From the NCBI GenBank assembly GCA_050733695.1, contig JBOHTO010000038.1, forward strand, positions 1 to 30,572: a stretch of 30,572 nucleotides of DNA. Direction: 5' to 3'. The first letter of the stretch is position 1. Every line of letters begins with the position of its first letter. The DNA comes from JBOHTO01 sp050733695 (GTDB lineage: Bacteria > Gemmatimonadota > Gemmatimonadetes > Gemmatimonadales > Gemmatimonadaceae). This document shows, one piece after another, positions 1-7,237 of this stretch. The position numbers were made by a program, and so were the translations under genes. The notes beneath the pieces were generated by a model. The model had not been told where the DNA came from. It was given only the letters and a program-made list of their open reading frames with translations, and ran no database searches.

Positions 1-452
1 GCATGCAGCTCCTGTTCGACGGGAGCGATGAAGGACCCGGCGCCGGACTCGGCGTCATTCGCGGGCGGGTGACCCGTCTGCGCGCGCGACGCGTTCCGCA
101 GATCGGCTGGAACAGCATCGAGGCGGACGGCGCCCCCCTTTTTCATCATTCCCGCCTCCCACTCCCTCATTCCCGCCCCCTTCACGGTGATCCCCAACCG
201 CTGCCTCGTCACTCCCCCGAAAGCGGGGATCCGTTTGCCGATTCCGGCCTCGACATCGCCTACTACGCCAATGGCTACGCCTGCCGCCCCACGAACACCC
301 ATTGCGTCATCGCCTGGAGCACACACGAGGAAGACCGCTATCCGGCGGCGGTCCGGTGGCGCAACGTGATCGGCGTCCAGTTCCACCCGGAAAAGAGTTC
401 GCGCGAGGGAATCCGCTTTCTGCGCTCGGTCGTCGCCGGGGTGCACTCATGA
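1..452 (+). CDS. hisH: Imidazole glycerol phosphate synthase, glutamine amidotransferase subunit HisH (5' end outside window)
   Basis: HisH hydrolyses glutamine and passes ammonia to HisF to make imidazole glycerol phosphate and AICAR in histidine synthesis. The visible part begins at the MQLLFDGSDEGPG stretch, which in the family directly follows the nucleophile elbow, so the catalytic Cys lies just upstream of the window. VPQIGWNSIE and the C-terminal VQFHPEKS, with the catalytic His and Glu, are present. Between PLF and ADSGLDIAYYANGYACRP lie 31 extra residues rich in Pro, His, Ser and Arg (nt 144-236). They are encoded by a copy of a repeat that also occurs elsewhere in the window, and they keep the frame open. 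The TGA stop overlaps the ATG of hisA. Identity is certain; whether the protein tolerates the insertion is unknown. Confidence 0.93.
   Translation, partial: MQLLFDGSDEGPGAGLGVIRGRVTRLRARRVPQIGWNSIEADGAPLFHHSRLPLPHSRPLHGDPQPLPRHSPESGDPFADSGLDIAYYANGYACRPTNTHCVIAWSTHEEDRYPAAVRWRNVIGVQFHPEKSSREGIRFLRSVVAGVHS
144..236. repeat. 93-bp in-frame repeat insertion inside hisH
   Basis: The segment carries two CATTCCCGCC-type blocks and ends with a small hairpin-forming CCCCCGAAAGCGGGG stretch followed by ATCCG. It is bounded by TTT on both sides (141-143 and 234-236), as if TTT were duplicated. Removing one TTT plus the insert restores a normal HisH reading of PLFADSGLD. Related sequence on the opposite strand lies at 7991-8071, 13490-13660 and around 16564-16590. 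Confidence 0.7.
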
Positions 453-1162
453 TTGCCATCCCTGCCGTGGACATTCGCGACGGCGCATGCGTTCAGCTCG
501 TGGGTGGATCGTACGAGCATGAGCGCGTGCGCCTCGATGATCCGCGCGAGGTCGCCCAAGCCTGGGCGCGGACCGGCTTTGGATGTCTGCACCTCGTTGA
601 CCTCGACGCGGCGACCGCGCGCGGCTCGAACACGGATGTGATGCGCGATATCCTCCTGGACCGAACGGTCACCGTGCAGGTGGGCGGCGGCGTGCGCACA
701 GTGGAGCAGGTCGAGCAGCTCCTCTCCGACGGTGCCCGCCGGGTGGTGCTCGGGACGAAGGCGATCGACGATCCCGCATGGCTCGCTGACGCGGCTGCGG
801 ATTTTCCCGGTCGGCTGATCGTGGCCGCGGATGTGAACGGCCGCCAGGTGGTCACGCGCGGGTGGAGTCGCGAGTCCGGGCGCGATGTGCTGGATGTCAT
901 CCACGAGATCACGACGCTTCCGCTCGCGGGGATCATGGTGACGGCGGTGCACGTCGAGGGGCAGATGCAGGGGCCCGATCTTCATCTGATCGAGGATGTC
1001 GTGGAGGTATCGCTGCTGCCGGTTCATGCATCCGGCGGCGTATCGAGCATGGATGATCTGAGAGCGCTCGAGGACCGCGGAGTCGCCGCGGCCATCATCG
1101 GAATGGCGCTCTACACCGGCGCGCTCGATCCGCGCGCTGTCGCCGAGGACTTCGCTATATGA
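449..1162 (+). CDS. hisA: ProFAR isomerase HisA
   Basis: HisA isomerises ProFAR to PRFAR, the substrate of HisF-HisH. The 237-residue (beta/alpha)8 barrel starts IPAVDIRDG, with the general base Asp8. The second half-barrel has AADVNG (Asp128), and both phosphate-binding loops are visible (VGGGVRT near 78-84 and HASGGVSS in the C-terminal half). The loop usually reading YTDIxxDG reads VTAVHVEG here, keeping the conserved Thr165 but replacing the Asp positions; this looks like a lineage variant rather than damage. The ATG start overlaps the hisH stop (ATGA), and the gene's own TGA overlaps hisB in the same way, indicating translational coupling. Confidence 0.95.
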   Translation: MIAIPAVDIRDGACVQLVGGSYEHERVRLDDPREVAQAWARTGFGCLHLVDLDAATARGSNTDVMRDILLDRTVTVQVGGGVRTVEQVEQLLSDGARRVVLGTKAIDDPAWLADAAADFPGRLIVAADVNGRQVVTRGWSRESGRDVLDVIHEITTLPLAGIMVTAVHVEGQMQGPDLHLIEDVVEVSLLPVHASGGVSSMDDLRALEDRGVAAAIIGMALYTGALDPRAVAEDFAI

Positions 1163-1695
1163 CTGCGGTCACTCGTGACACGAAGGAGACCGGTGTGCGC
1201 GTCGAGATTCAGACTGGTTCGGGAGAGGCTGCAATCGACACCGGGCAGCCATTCCTGGACCACATGCTGGTGACGCTCGTGCGCTATTCCGGGCTCGATG
1301 TCACCATCACGGCGCGCGGCGATCTCAGGCATCACCTGGTCGAGGACGTCGCGATAGCGTTCGGCGCTGCACTCGCTTCGCATCTGCCCGGGACGGCCGT
1401 ACGCTACGGAGACCGTGTGATCCCGATGGATGATGCGCTGGTGCACGTGTCGCTCGACCTAGGCGGACGGCCGTACTACGAGGGTCCGTTGCCCAGCCGG
1501 ATGTACGATCACTGGATGCGATCATTCAGCGACAACGCACGGGCCACGCTGCACGTGCGCGTGCTGCGCGGGCGGGACAGGCATCACGTGGTCGAGGCCG
1601 CGTTCAAGGCGCTTGGACTCGCGTTGCGCGACGCACTGGTGGACAGCGGCGCGCCGTTCAGCACCAAGGGCGCTGTGAAGATGGACATCACATGA
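1159..1695 (+). CDS. hisB: Imidazole glycerol-phosphate dehydratase HisB (monofunctional)
   Basis: HisB dehydrates imidazole glycerol phosphate to imidazole acetol phosphate, using Mn ions. At 178 residues it is shorter than the usual roughly 195. Visible motifs are KETGVRVEI at the N-terminus, FLDHML, HHLVEDVAIAFG (first metal-binding HHxxE) and HHVVEAAFKALGLALRDA (second HHxxE). The stretch usually reading GDLxVDDHHTVED is trimmed to GDLRHHLVED, which explains part of the short length. There is no fused HisN/HAD phosphatase domain, which agrees with a separate phosphatase gene two positions downstream. Its place between hisA and hisF departs from the common hisB-hisH-hisA-hisF order. Both ends overlap neighbours by 4 nt. 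Confidence 0.94.
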   Translation: MTAVTRDTKETGVRVEIQTGSGEAAIDTGQPFLDHMLVTLVRYSGLDVTITARGDLRHHLVEDVAIAFGAALASHLPGTAVRYGDRVIPMDDALVHVSLDLGGRPYYEGPLPSRMYDHWMRSFSDNARATLHVRVLRGRDRHHVVEAAFKALGLALRDALVDSGAPFSTKGAVKMDIT

Positions 1696-2462
1696 CATTG
1701 ACTCGGCGCGTCATCGTCTGCCTGGATGTGAAAGGCGGCCGCGTGGTCAAGGGAACACGCTTCGAGTCGCTGCGCGATGTTGGCGATCCAGTGCTCCTCG
1801 CCGAGCGTTACGAAGCCGAAGGGGCGGACGAGATCGCGTTTCTGGATATCTCGGCGAGCGCGGAGGAGCGCGCGACACTGCTCGACGTCGCCCGCAGGAC
1901 TGCCGAGCGTCTGTTCATCCCCCTCACGGTTGGCGGTGGCGTGCGGACGGTCGACGACGTCGGGCGCGCGCTGCGTTCGGGTGCCGACAAGGTGAGCATC
2001 AACTCTGCCGCGGTAGAGCGGCCGGAGCTCCTGCGTGAGGCAGCCGGGCGTTTCGGTGCGCAGTGCGTGGTCGCAAGCATCGATGCCCGTCGGGACGGTA
2101 ACGGCTGGCGCGTTTACGTGCGCGGCGGGCGGGTGGCCACCGGGCTCGACGCCGTGTCGTGGGCAGTTGACTGCGCGCAAGGCGGCGCTGGCGAGATCAT
2201 GCTCACGAGCATCGATCGCGACGGTGCGCGCACGGGTTACGATCTGGAGCTCACGCGCGCGGTGGCGGAGCGAGTCGCCGTGCCGGTGATAGCGTCGGGG
2301 GGCGCGGGCAGCGCCCTGCACGTGCGTGACGTGTTGCGTCCGGCGGGCGGCGCCGCGGATGCGGCGCTTGTCGCCGGCATCGTCCATGACGGAGTAACGA
2401 CAATTGCCGAGATCAAGCGCGTGCTTGCGGAGGATGGAATGGAAGTGAGGAACGCCGCATGA
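1692..2462 (+). CDS. hisF: Imidazole glycerol phosphate synthase, cyclase subunit HisF
   Basis: HisF uses ammonia from HisH to convert PRFAR to imidazole glycerol phosphate and AICAR. The 256-residue barrel shows the catalytic Asp12 in IVCLDVKGGRVVKG and the second catalytic Asp131 in VASIDARRDG. Phosphate loops are VGGGVRTVDDVG and VIASGGAGS, and TSIDRDGARTGYD forms the active-site loop. All key residues are present and the length is normal. The ATG overlaps the hisB stop and the TGA overlaps hisN (4 nt each), so synthesis is probably coupled to the rest of the operon. Confidence 0.97.
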   Translation: MTLTRRVIVCLDVKGGRVVKGTRFESLRDVGDPVLLAERYEAEGADEIAFLDISASAEERATLLDVARRTAERLFIPLTVGGGVRTVDDVGRALRSGADKVSINSAAVERPELLREAAGRFGAQCVVASIDARRDGNGWRVYVRGGRVATGLDAVSWAVDCAQGGAGEIMLTSIDRDGARTGYDLELTRAVAERVAVPVIASGGAGSALHVRDVLRPAGGAADAALVAGIVHDGVTTIAEIKRVLAEDGMEVRNAA

Positions 2463-3238
2463 ATGAGACGCCCGAGACCCTGATGCAGGCAGCCGCGGAT
2501 GTGGCGCGTATTGCCGGCGATATCGCGCTCGGCTACTTCCGTTCGCGGCTGACGGTCGAGCGCAAGCCGGACGGCTCGGAGGTCACCGTAGCGGATCGCG
2601 CCGCCGAGCGTGCTGCGCGGGACTGGATCGAGGCGCGTTTCCCCGACGACGGTATCCTCGGCGAGGAGATGGGAGACGTGCGAGATGGCGCCCGGCGGCG
2701 CTGGATTCTCGATCCGATCGATGGCACGACCAGCTTCGTGCGCGGCGTGCCACTCTGGGGAACGCTGGTCGCTGTCGCGGATGGCGAGGATGTGATTGCG
2801 GGCGCGGCGTACTGTCCCGCTGTCGACGAGCTCGCGGTGGCGGCGTCGGGTTGCGGTTGCTGGTGGAACGGCGCGCGTTGCCGGGTATCGGTTGTTGCTG
2901 CTCTGGACGCGGCTACGGTTCTGACATCGGGTATTCGCATGGGCGGAACCCGGGCGACACAGGACGCATGGTCACGCCTTGTATCCGCTGCGCGCGTGAG
3001 TCGAACCTGGGGCGACTGCTACGGCTATCTGCTTGTCGCAACGGGTCGTGCCGAAGTGATGGCGGACGGCAGGATGAAGGCGTGGGACTCCGCGGCAGTG
3101 ATGCCGCTTGTTGTTGAAGCCGGGGGTGTTTTCACTGACTGGACCGGTGTTGCAACCGCGTTCGGCGGCAACGCAATCGCGACGAACGCGGCGCTCGCGG
3201 GCGATGTCCGGCGACTGCTGTCCGGCTCCGCGTCATGA
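2459..3238 (+). CDS. hisN: Histidinol-phosphatase, inositol-monophosphatase family (HisN)
   Basis: A 259-residue metal-dependent phosphatase of the IMPase fold. Metal-binding motifs are visible: GEEMG (Glu69-Glu70), WILDPIDGTTSF (Asp85 and Asp88) and, towards the C-terminus, KAWDSAAVMPLVVEAGG. The family also holds inositol monophosphatases and CysQ-type enzymes. The assignment to histidinol phosphate rests on context: the gene is embedded by 4-nt overlaps between hisF and hisIE, and hisB lacks a phosphatase domain. In that role it converts histidinol phosphate to histidinol. Confidence 0.87.
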   Translation: MNETPETLMQAAADVARIAGDIALGYFRSRLTVERKPDGSEVTVADRAAERAARDWIEARFPDDGILGEEMGDVRDGARRRWILDPIDGTTSFVRGVPLWGTLVAVADGEDVIAGAAYCPAVDELAVAASGCGCWWNGARCRVSVVAALDAATVLTSGIRMGGTRATQDAWSRLVSAARVSRTWGDCYGYLLVATGRAEVMADGRMKAWDSAAVMPLVVEAGGVFTDWTGVATAFGGNAIATNAALAGDVRRLLSGSAS

Positions 3239-3840
3239 ACGAGCTCGCGCTGGACCTGTCCACGGTCGACTTCGATAAGAGCGGTGGCCTGGTGACCGTT
3301 GTTGCGCAGGACGCGCGTTCAGGCGCGGTGCTCATGGCCGCCCATGCGGATCGTGAGGCGCTGGAGCAGACAATCGCGACCGGCGAGATGCACTATCGCT
3401 CGCGTTCGCGCGGCCGCTGGCACAAGGGAGCCACGAGCGGCAACCGGCAGCGCGTGGTCTCGCTGCACCTCGACTGCGACGCCGACGCTGTGCTCGCGCG
3501 CGTCGTGCCGGCGGGACCGGCGTGCCACAGCGGGATGACGTCGTGCTTTGGCGCACAAGCTCTCGCCGCGGACGCGCTGGGCGCGCTCGACGCGACGATT
3601 GGTGAGCGCGCTGGTGGGGAAGGGTCTGGCTACACGCGCCGTCTCCTCGGTGATCGCAATCTGCGCCTGAAGAAGGTCGGGGAAGAAGCGGCCGAGCTTG
3701 CAATCGCGTGCGCGGACGGAGACAGGGATCGGGCTGCCGAGGAAGCAGCCGATCTCTTCTATCACGCTCTTGTTGCGCTGCGAGCGCTCGGCGTTGCGCT
3801 GGACGATGTACGTGCCGTGCTCGACCGGCGCAGGTCCTGA
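3235..3840 (+). CDS. hisI: Bifunctional phosphoribosyl-AMP cyclohydrolase / phosphoribosyl-ATP pyrophosphatase HisIE
   Basis: This 201-residue fusion carries out the second and third steps of histidine synthesis. The HisI half (about 1-118) has GEMHYRSRSRGRWHKGATSGN, the DCDADA metal site and the GPACHSGMTSCF cysteine motif. The HisE half (about 120-201) has LRLKKVGEEAAELAIA followed by EEAADLFYHALVALRALG, the helical pyrophosphatase metal site. The ATG overlaps the hisN stop. It is the last gene of the visible his operon, and no clear intrinsic terminator follows. Confidence 0.95.
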   Translation: MNELALDLSTVDFDKSGGLVTVVAQDARSGAVLMAAHADREALEQTIATGEMHYRSRSRGRWHKGATSGNRQRVVSLHLDCDADAVLARVVPAGPACHSGMTSCFGAQALAADALGALDATIGERAGGEGSGYTRRLLGDRNLRLKKVGEEAAELAIACADGDRDRAAEEAADLFYHALVALRALGVALDDVRAVLDRRRS

Positions 3841-4166
3841 ATCTTCAGCGGGCGGCGATCAGACGGGGATGAGTGACCTCGGGATTCAGAAACTCTTCCC
3901 AGGACTGTCTGACCCTCGGGTCCATGGTGTTCTCCTCGTGCAGGCTGTCTTCAGCCGGCAGATCAAGGATTTCGCTGAGGAGGGGGGAACGAGTCACGGT
4001 CGCAAGGCTAACTGGTCAGGTCGGGGAGCCTCGGCGGCAGGCATGACTCACCCTGGAGCAGACAGCGGAGCTATTGTTTTGCGCGCTCCGCCAGCTTCGC
4101 CTTGTCCCGATGCCATTCCACATCCACATTGGCGGGAATCGATGCCTCACAAGGCACTGTGTATCC
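3841..4166. other. Gene-poor region between hisIE and the nucleotidyltransferase
   Basis: This 326-nt stretch has no full-length gene. The minus strand holds one short ORF with a good ribosome site (3845-3925). It also holds a second open tail ending at a TAG at 4071, from GTG at 4157, 28 codons with protein-like composition (VDVEWHRDKAKLAERAKQ). They may be leftovers of a displaced locus. I see no strong hairpin with a T-run after hisIE. Confidence 0.4.
3845..3925 (-). CDS. Possible 26-residue micro-ORF or truncated gene remnant
   Basis: On the minus strand an ATG at 3925 is preceded by CGAGGAGAACACC, a good Shine-Dalgarno at proper distance. It is followed by 26 codons (MDPRVRQSWEEFLNPEVTHP and so on) ending in TGA. 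The same frame stays open upstream to a GTG at 3997, giving 50 residues with an N-terminal TRSPLLSEILDLPAED. That stretch faintly recalls small addiction-module antitoxins, but this is only an impression. It could be a real small protein, the start of a gene cut by a stop, or chance. Confidence 0.25.
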   Translation of the reverse strand: MDPRVRQSWEEFLNPEVTHPRLIAAR

Positions 4167-4817
4167 GTGACTGACGGCGCGCGTAACCGCGCCTTCGACG
4201 ATCTCGCGGCGGCGACCGATCTCCCTCACGTTCGCAGGATGACGGTCGCCGTAGCGCTGATATCCGAGGCTCTGAGCGAGCGGGGAATGAATGCAACGCT
4301 CGTCGGCGGCGGTGCGCTGGAGTTCCACGCTCCGGACACGTACGCGACCAGCGACATAGATCTCGTGGTTGAGGGGGGCGATCGAACGGATCTCGACAGC
4401 ACCTTCACGGCGCTCGGATTCAAACGCCGGCACCGGCACTGGGTGCGCGGCGACGTATTCGTGGAAGTCCCTGGAAACTGGATGTCGGATCCAACGGAAG
4501 CGTGTGCGATTGGCGACCACACAATCCGTGTGATCCGGAAGGAGATCGTTCTCGCCGACCGGATAATCGGCTTCAAGCACTGGAATGTTACCGCGTATGG
4601 AGCGCAGGCGCTCGCGTTGATGGCGGCAGTCGGCGGAAATCTGGATGAGGATATGCTCGAGAAGAAGCTCCGGGCGGAGGATGCGATGGACGCGTACGAA
4701 CTGCTGCGACGGCTCGGAGCATCGGGTGAGCCGGTGAGCGATGAGCGGCTCCGTGTCGAGGTCGACCAGCTCCGCACTCGTTTCCGACGCAGGGAACGAG
4801 AGGATGACGCGAGATGA
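4167..4817 (+). CDS. Nucleotidyltransferase-fold protein (MNT/AbiEii-like)
   Basis: A 216-residue protein with the polymerase-beta nucleotidyltransferase signature: TLVGGGALEF (Gly47-49), SDIDLVVEGG (Asp63 and Asp65) and a third acid in DVFVEVPG (Glu100). The C-terminal half is helical, with a DAYELLRRLG stretch. Such domains occur as minimal nucleotidyltransferase antitoxins, AbiEii-type toxins and stand-alone enzymes; the substrate cannot be read from sequence. I chose GTG 4167, preceded by AAGG, because the residues encoded further upstream do not look protein-like; ATG 4239 is an alternative. The stop overlaps the next ATG (ATGA), so the pair is translationally coupled. Confidence 0.75.
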   Translation: MTDGARNRAFDDLAAATDLPHVRRMTVAVALISEALSERGMNATLVGGGALEFHAPDTYATSDIDLVVEGGDRTDLDSTFTALGFKRRHRHWVRGDVFVEVPGNWMSDPTEACAIGDHTIRVIRKEIVLADRIIGFKHWNVTAYGAQALALMAAVGGNLDEDMLEKKLRAEDAMDAYELLRRLGASGEPVSDERLRVEVDQLRTRFRRREREDDAR

Positions 4818-5047
4818 GCTTTGAAGATTGGGATTTCTCGGAGCTGGAGAAGATGTGGAAGGCGCGCCGCGAAGCCGCGCGTCCGATGCTGCGCCGCATC
4901 GATCCGCGGGGAATGACCCGGCCCGCCCGCGACCCCGAGGAGCGCGCCTGGCTCGATGCCCGCGGCGAGGGCGTATTCGTCGAGACCGAGGAGAACGCCG
5001 AGCTCTGGCGCGCCTACTACGCGCGGAAGTATCGCCGCGAACCCTGA
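4814..5047 (+). CDS. Small hypothetical protein coupled to the nucleotidyltransferase
   Basis: A 77-residue charged protein (MSFEDWDFSELEKMWKARRE at the start, RAYYARKYRREP at the end), rich in Arg, Glu and aromatics, with no signal peptide or membrane segment. I do not recognise the family. The 4-nt overlap with the preceding nucleotidyltransferase suggests the two act together, for example as a partner or antitoxin, but dtd follows after only 15 nt, so it may just sit in a housekeeping operon. Confidence 0.65.
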   Translation: MSFEDWDFSELEKMWKARREAARPMLRRIDPRGMTRPARDPEERAWLDARGEGVFVETEENAELWRAYYARKYRREP

Positions 5048-5062
5048 ATCCGCCGCGCGCGC

Positions 5063-5521
5063 GTGAGAGTTCTCCTGCAACGCGTCTCACGCGCCGAGGT
5101 TCGCATCCGCGATCCTCGCTCGCCCGGCGGCCCGCGCACCGCCGGCAGAATCGGTCAGGGCTTCCTGCTTCTCGTCGGGTTCGCCGCCTCCGACACTGAC
5201 GAGGCGCTCCACTGGATGGCCGACAGGGTGGCCGGTCTTCGCCTCTTCCCCGACGCTGACGACAAGATGAACCTCTCCCTCGCGGACGTTGGCGGCGCGC
5301 TGCTCGTCGTCTCCCAGTTCACGCTCTACGGCGACGCGCGCAAGGGACGCCGGCCCAGCTTCATCGACGCCGCGCCGCCGGGCGTTGCGATCCCGCTGTA
5401 CGAGCGGTTCGTCGCGCTGCTCCGCGAATCGGGAACGACGGTCGAGACCGGCGAGTTCGGCGCGATGATGGACGTCGAGCTCGTGAACGACGGACCCGTG
5501 ACGCTCTGGCTCGAGCGGTGA
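5063..5521 (+). CDS. dtd: D-aminoacyl-tRNA deacylase
   Basis: DTD removes D-amino acids (and glycine from tRNA-Ala) wrongly attached to tRNA. The 152-residue protein begins MRVLLQRVSRAEV from a GTG start, typical of the family. It has the active-site SQFTLYGDARKGRRPSF stretch, and the C-terminal DVELVNDGPVTLWL holds the Gly-cisPro motif that enforces chiral selection. Between the two N-terminal strands it has a slightly expanded, Arg/Pro-rich loop (RDPRSPGGPRTAG). The stop overlaps the GTG of maf (GTGA). Confidence 0.95.
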   Translation: MRVLLQRVSRAEVRIRDPRSPGGPRTAGRIGQGFLLLVGFAASDTDEALHWMADRVAGLRLFPDADDKMNLSLADVGGALLVVSQFTLYGDARKGRRPSFIDAAPPGVAIPLYERFVALLRESGTTVETGEFGAMMDVELVNDGPVTLWLER

Positions 5522-6156
5522 GCGCGAGAGCGGTGGGCGCGCCGCCGGTCATCCTGGCATCGGCGTCGCCCCGGCGCCGGGAGCTGCTCGCGCTCATAGG
5601 CATCGCGCACAGCGTGCAGCCGGCCGATGTCGACGAAACGCCGCACGCGGGTGAATCGCCTGGCGTGTACGCCGAGCGTATCGCGCGCGACAAGGCGGCA
5701 GCCGTCGCGAAGCTGCACGAGCGTGGCGCAGCCGCCGCGGCCACGGAAGCGGCGCCGGTCGTGATCGCGGCAGACACCATCGTCGTCAGCGACAACGTGC
5801 TGCTCGGCAAGCCGCGCGACGATGCCGACGCTGAACGAATGCTGCGGATGCTGAGCGGCAGGGCGCACACTGTCTACACGGCCGTCGCCGTCGCGCGCGG
5901 GGCAGTGATGCAGTCGGCGATCGAGATCGTATCGGTCACCTTTCGCACCCTCACCGACCCTGAGATCCGCTCCTACATCGCCACGCGCGAGCCGATGGAC
6001 AAGGCGGGCGCATACGGCATCCAGGGCTTCGGCGCGACGATCGTCGAGCGGATCGATGGCGATTACTTCGCCGTGATGGGGCTTGCGCTGGGGCTGCTTG
6101 TTCGGCTCCTCGATCGTGTGGGTGTACGCTACGACTTCGGTCGGCTTGAAAGCTAG
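5518..6156 (+). CDS. maf: Maf-family nucleoside triphosphate pyrophosphatase
   Basis: Maf proteins hydrolyse non-canonical or surplus nucleoside triphosphates (dTTP, UTP, m7GTP) to monophosphates. The 212-residue protein shows the N-terminal LASASPRRRELL motif, the AADTIVV catalytic Asp region, GKPRDDADAERMLRMLSG and the DKAGAYGIQG motif. It starts at GTG overlapping the dtd stop, a pairing that suits two quality-control enzymes. It ends 4 nt from the converging glycosyltransferase gene. Confidence 0.93.
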   Translation: MSARAVGAPPVILASASPRRRELLALIGIAHSVQPADVDETPHAGESPGVYAERIARDKAAAVAKLHERGAAAAATEAAPVVIAADTIVVSDNVLLGKPRDDADAERMLRMLSGRAHTVYTAVAVARGAVMQSAIEIVSVTFRTLTDPEIRSYIATREPMDKAGAYGIQGFGATIVERIDGDYFAVMGLALGLLVRLLDRVGVRYDFGRLES

Positions 6157-6160
6157 CCGG

Positions 6161-7237
6161 TCAATCGGGGCTGGATTCGTCGTCGCCGTCGGGCGCCCGG
6201 GACGTCCGCGCACCGGCGTACCCGGCTCGCCATCGCTCCACCTTCCCGAGCACGTCACTCACGCTGATCCTCGCCATGCGTCCCGGGCGCAGCTCCGGCA
6301 TCACCGGATAATCCTCACCCGGGTTGCCGTACGCGTCGACGATCAGATCATGAAAGCGCCGGTACGGGCCCGTGCGCTTCGGATTGGTGTACCCCATGAG
6401 GCTGATCACCGGGCGCCCGAGCGCGACGGACATGTGCAGCGGTCCCGTATCGGGGGAGATGACGAGCGCTGATCCGTCGAGTATCGCCGTGAGGCGTCGC
6501 AGCCCGCTGCCGAGCGCGGAGATGGGGCGCGAACGCGTGCTGCTAATGATGATCGACTCCGCGCGCAACTCCCGCTCCGAGCGTCCGCCCACGAGCACCG
6601 GCTGCAATCCGAAGTCCGCATCGAGCGTGTCGCACACCTGGGCCCATCGTTCGGGAAACCAGTCCTTCTCCGGCTTGCTCGTGGCGATGACGAGCGCGGC
6701 GGTCGGCCGCTGGATGGGCCGCAGGAATTCACGCTGCCACTCGCGCTCCCGCTCCCACGGTCCCAGCCCCCATTCCACGATCCCATGCGGCACGCCGAGC
6801 GCGTCGAGGAACTCGAAGTACTGGTCCTGCACGTGCTGCTGCGCGTGCGGCGGGATGCGCCGGTTGGTGAACAGCCAGTTGCCGTCGCGCGCGCGCTCGC
6901 GGTCGAAGCCGAGCCTGATCGGAGAGCGCGTGAACGATGTGACGATGCCGGCCTTGAAGTAGACCTGGAGCGCGAGCACGATGTCGAACGGCCGCGCCGC
7001 GAGCTCGCGCCGTACGTCGACGAACCCGCGCGCGCCGCGAGAGCGGTCGAAGATCACTATCTCGTCGACGCCGGGGTGCCCGCGCACGAGCGTCGCGGGC
7101 GCGGGCTGCAGCACCCACGTGATGTGCACATGCGGATCGTGCCGTCGCATGGCGTTCACGAGAGGGAGCACGTGCACGGCGTCCCCCACGGCGCTCATCA
7201 TGACGATGCCCACCCTGCCGAGTGGTGTTCCGTTCAC
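6161..7237 (-). CDS. Glycosyltransferase family 9 (ADP-heptose:LPS heptosyltransferase-like)
   Basis: The 358-residue GT-B enzyme starts at GTG 7237, overlapping the stop of the kinase gene (GTGA). Its N-terminus GRVGIVMMSAVGDAVHVLP is the classical GT9 start, and the C-terminal domain carries VISPDTGPLHMSVALGRPVISLMG, the nucleotide-sugar/phosphate site. WaaC, WaaF and RfaF-type enzymes add heptoses to the lipid A-Kdo core at the inner face of the cytoplasmic membrane. The coupled upstream gene for a Kdo/heptose-kinase-like protein supports a core-oligosaccharide role. The exact sugar and acceptor cannot be assigned. Confidence 0.88.
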   Translation of the reverse strand: MNGTPLGRVGIVMMSAVGDAVHVLPLVNAMRRHDPHVHITWVLQPAPATLVRGHPGVDEIVIFDRSRGARGFVDVRRELAARPFDIVLALQVYFKAGIVTSFTRSPIRLGFDRERARDGNWLFTNRRIPPHAQQHVQDQYFEFLDALGVPHGIVEWGLGPWEREREWQREFLRPIQRPTAALVIATSKPEKDWFPERWAQVCDTLDADFGLQPVLVGGRSERELRAESIIISSTRSRPISALGSGLRRLTAILDGSALVISPDTGPLHMSVALGRPVISLMGYTNPKRTGPYRRFHDLIVDAYGNPGEDYPVMPELRPGRMARISVSDVLGKVERWRAGYAGARTSRAPDGDDESSPD

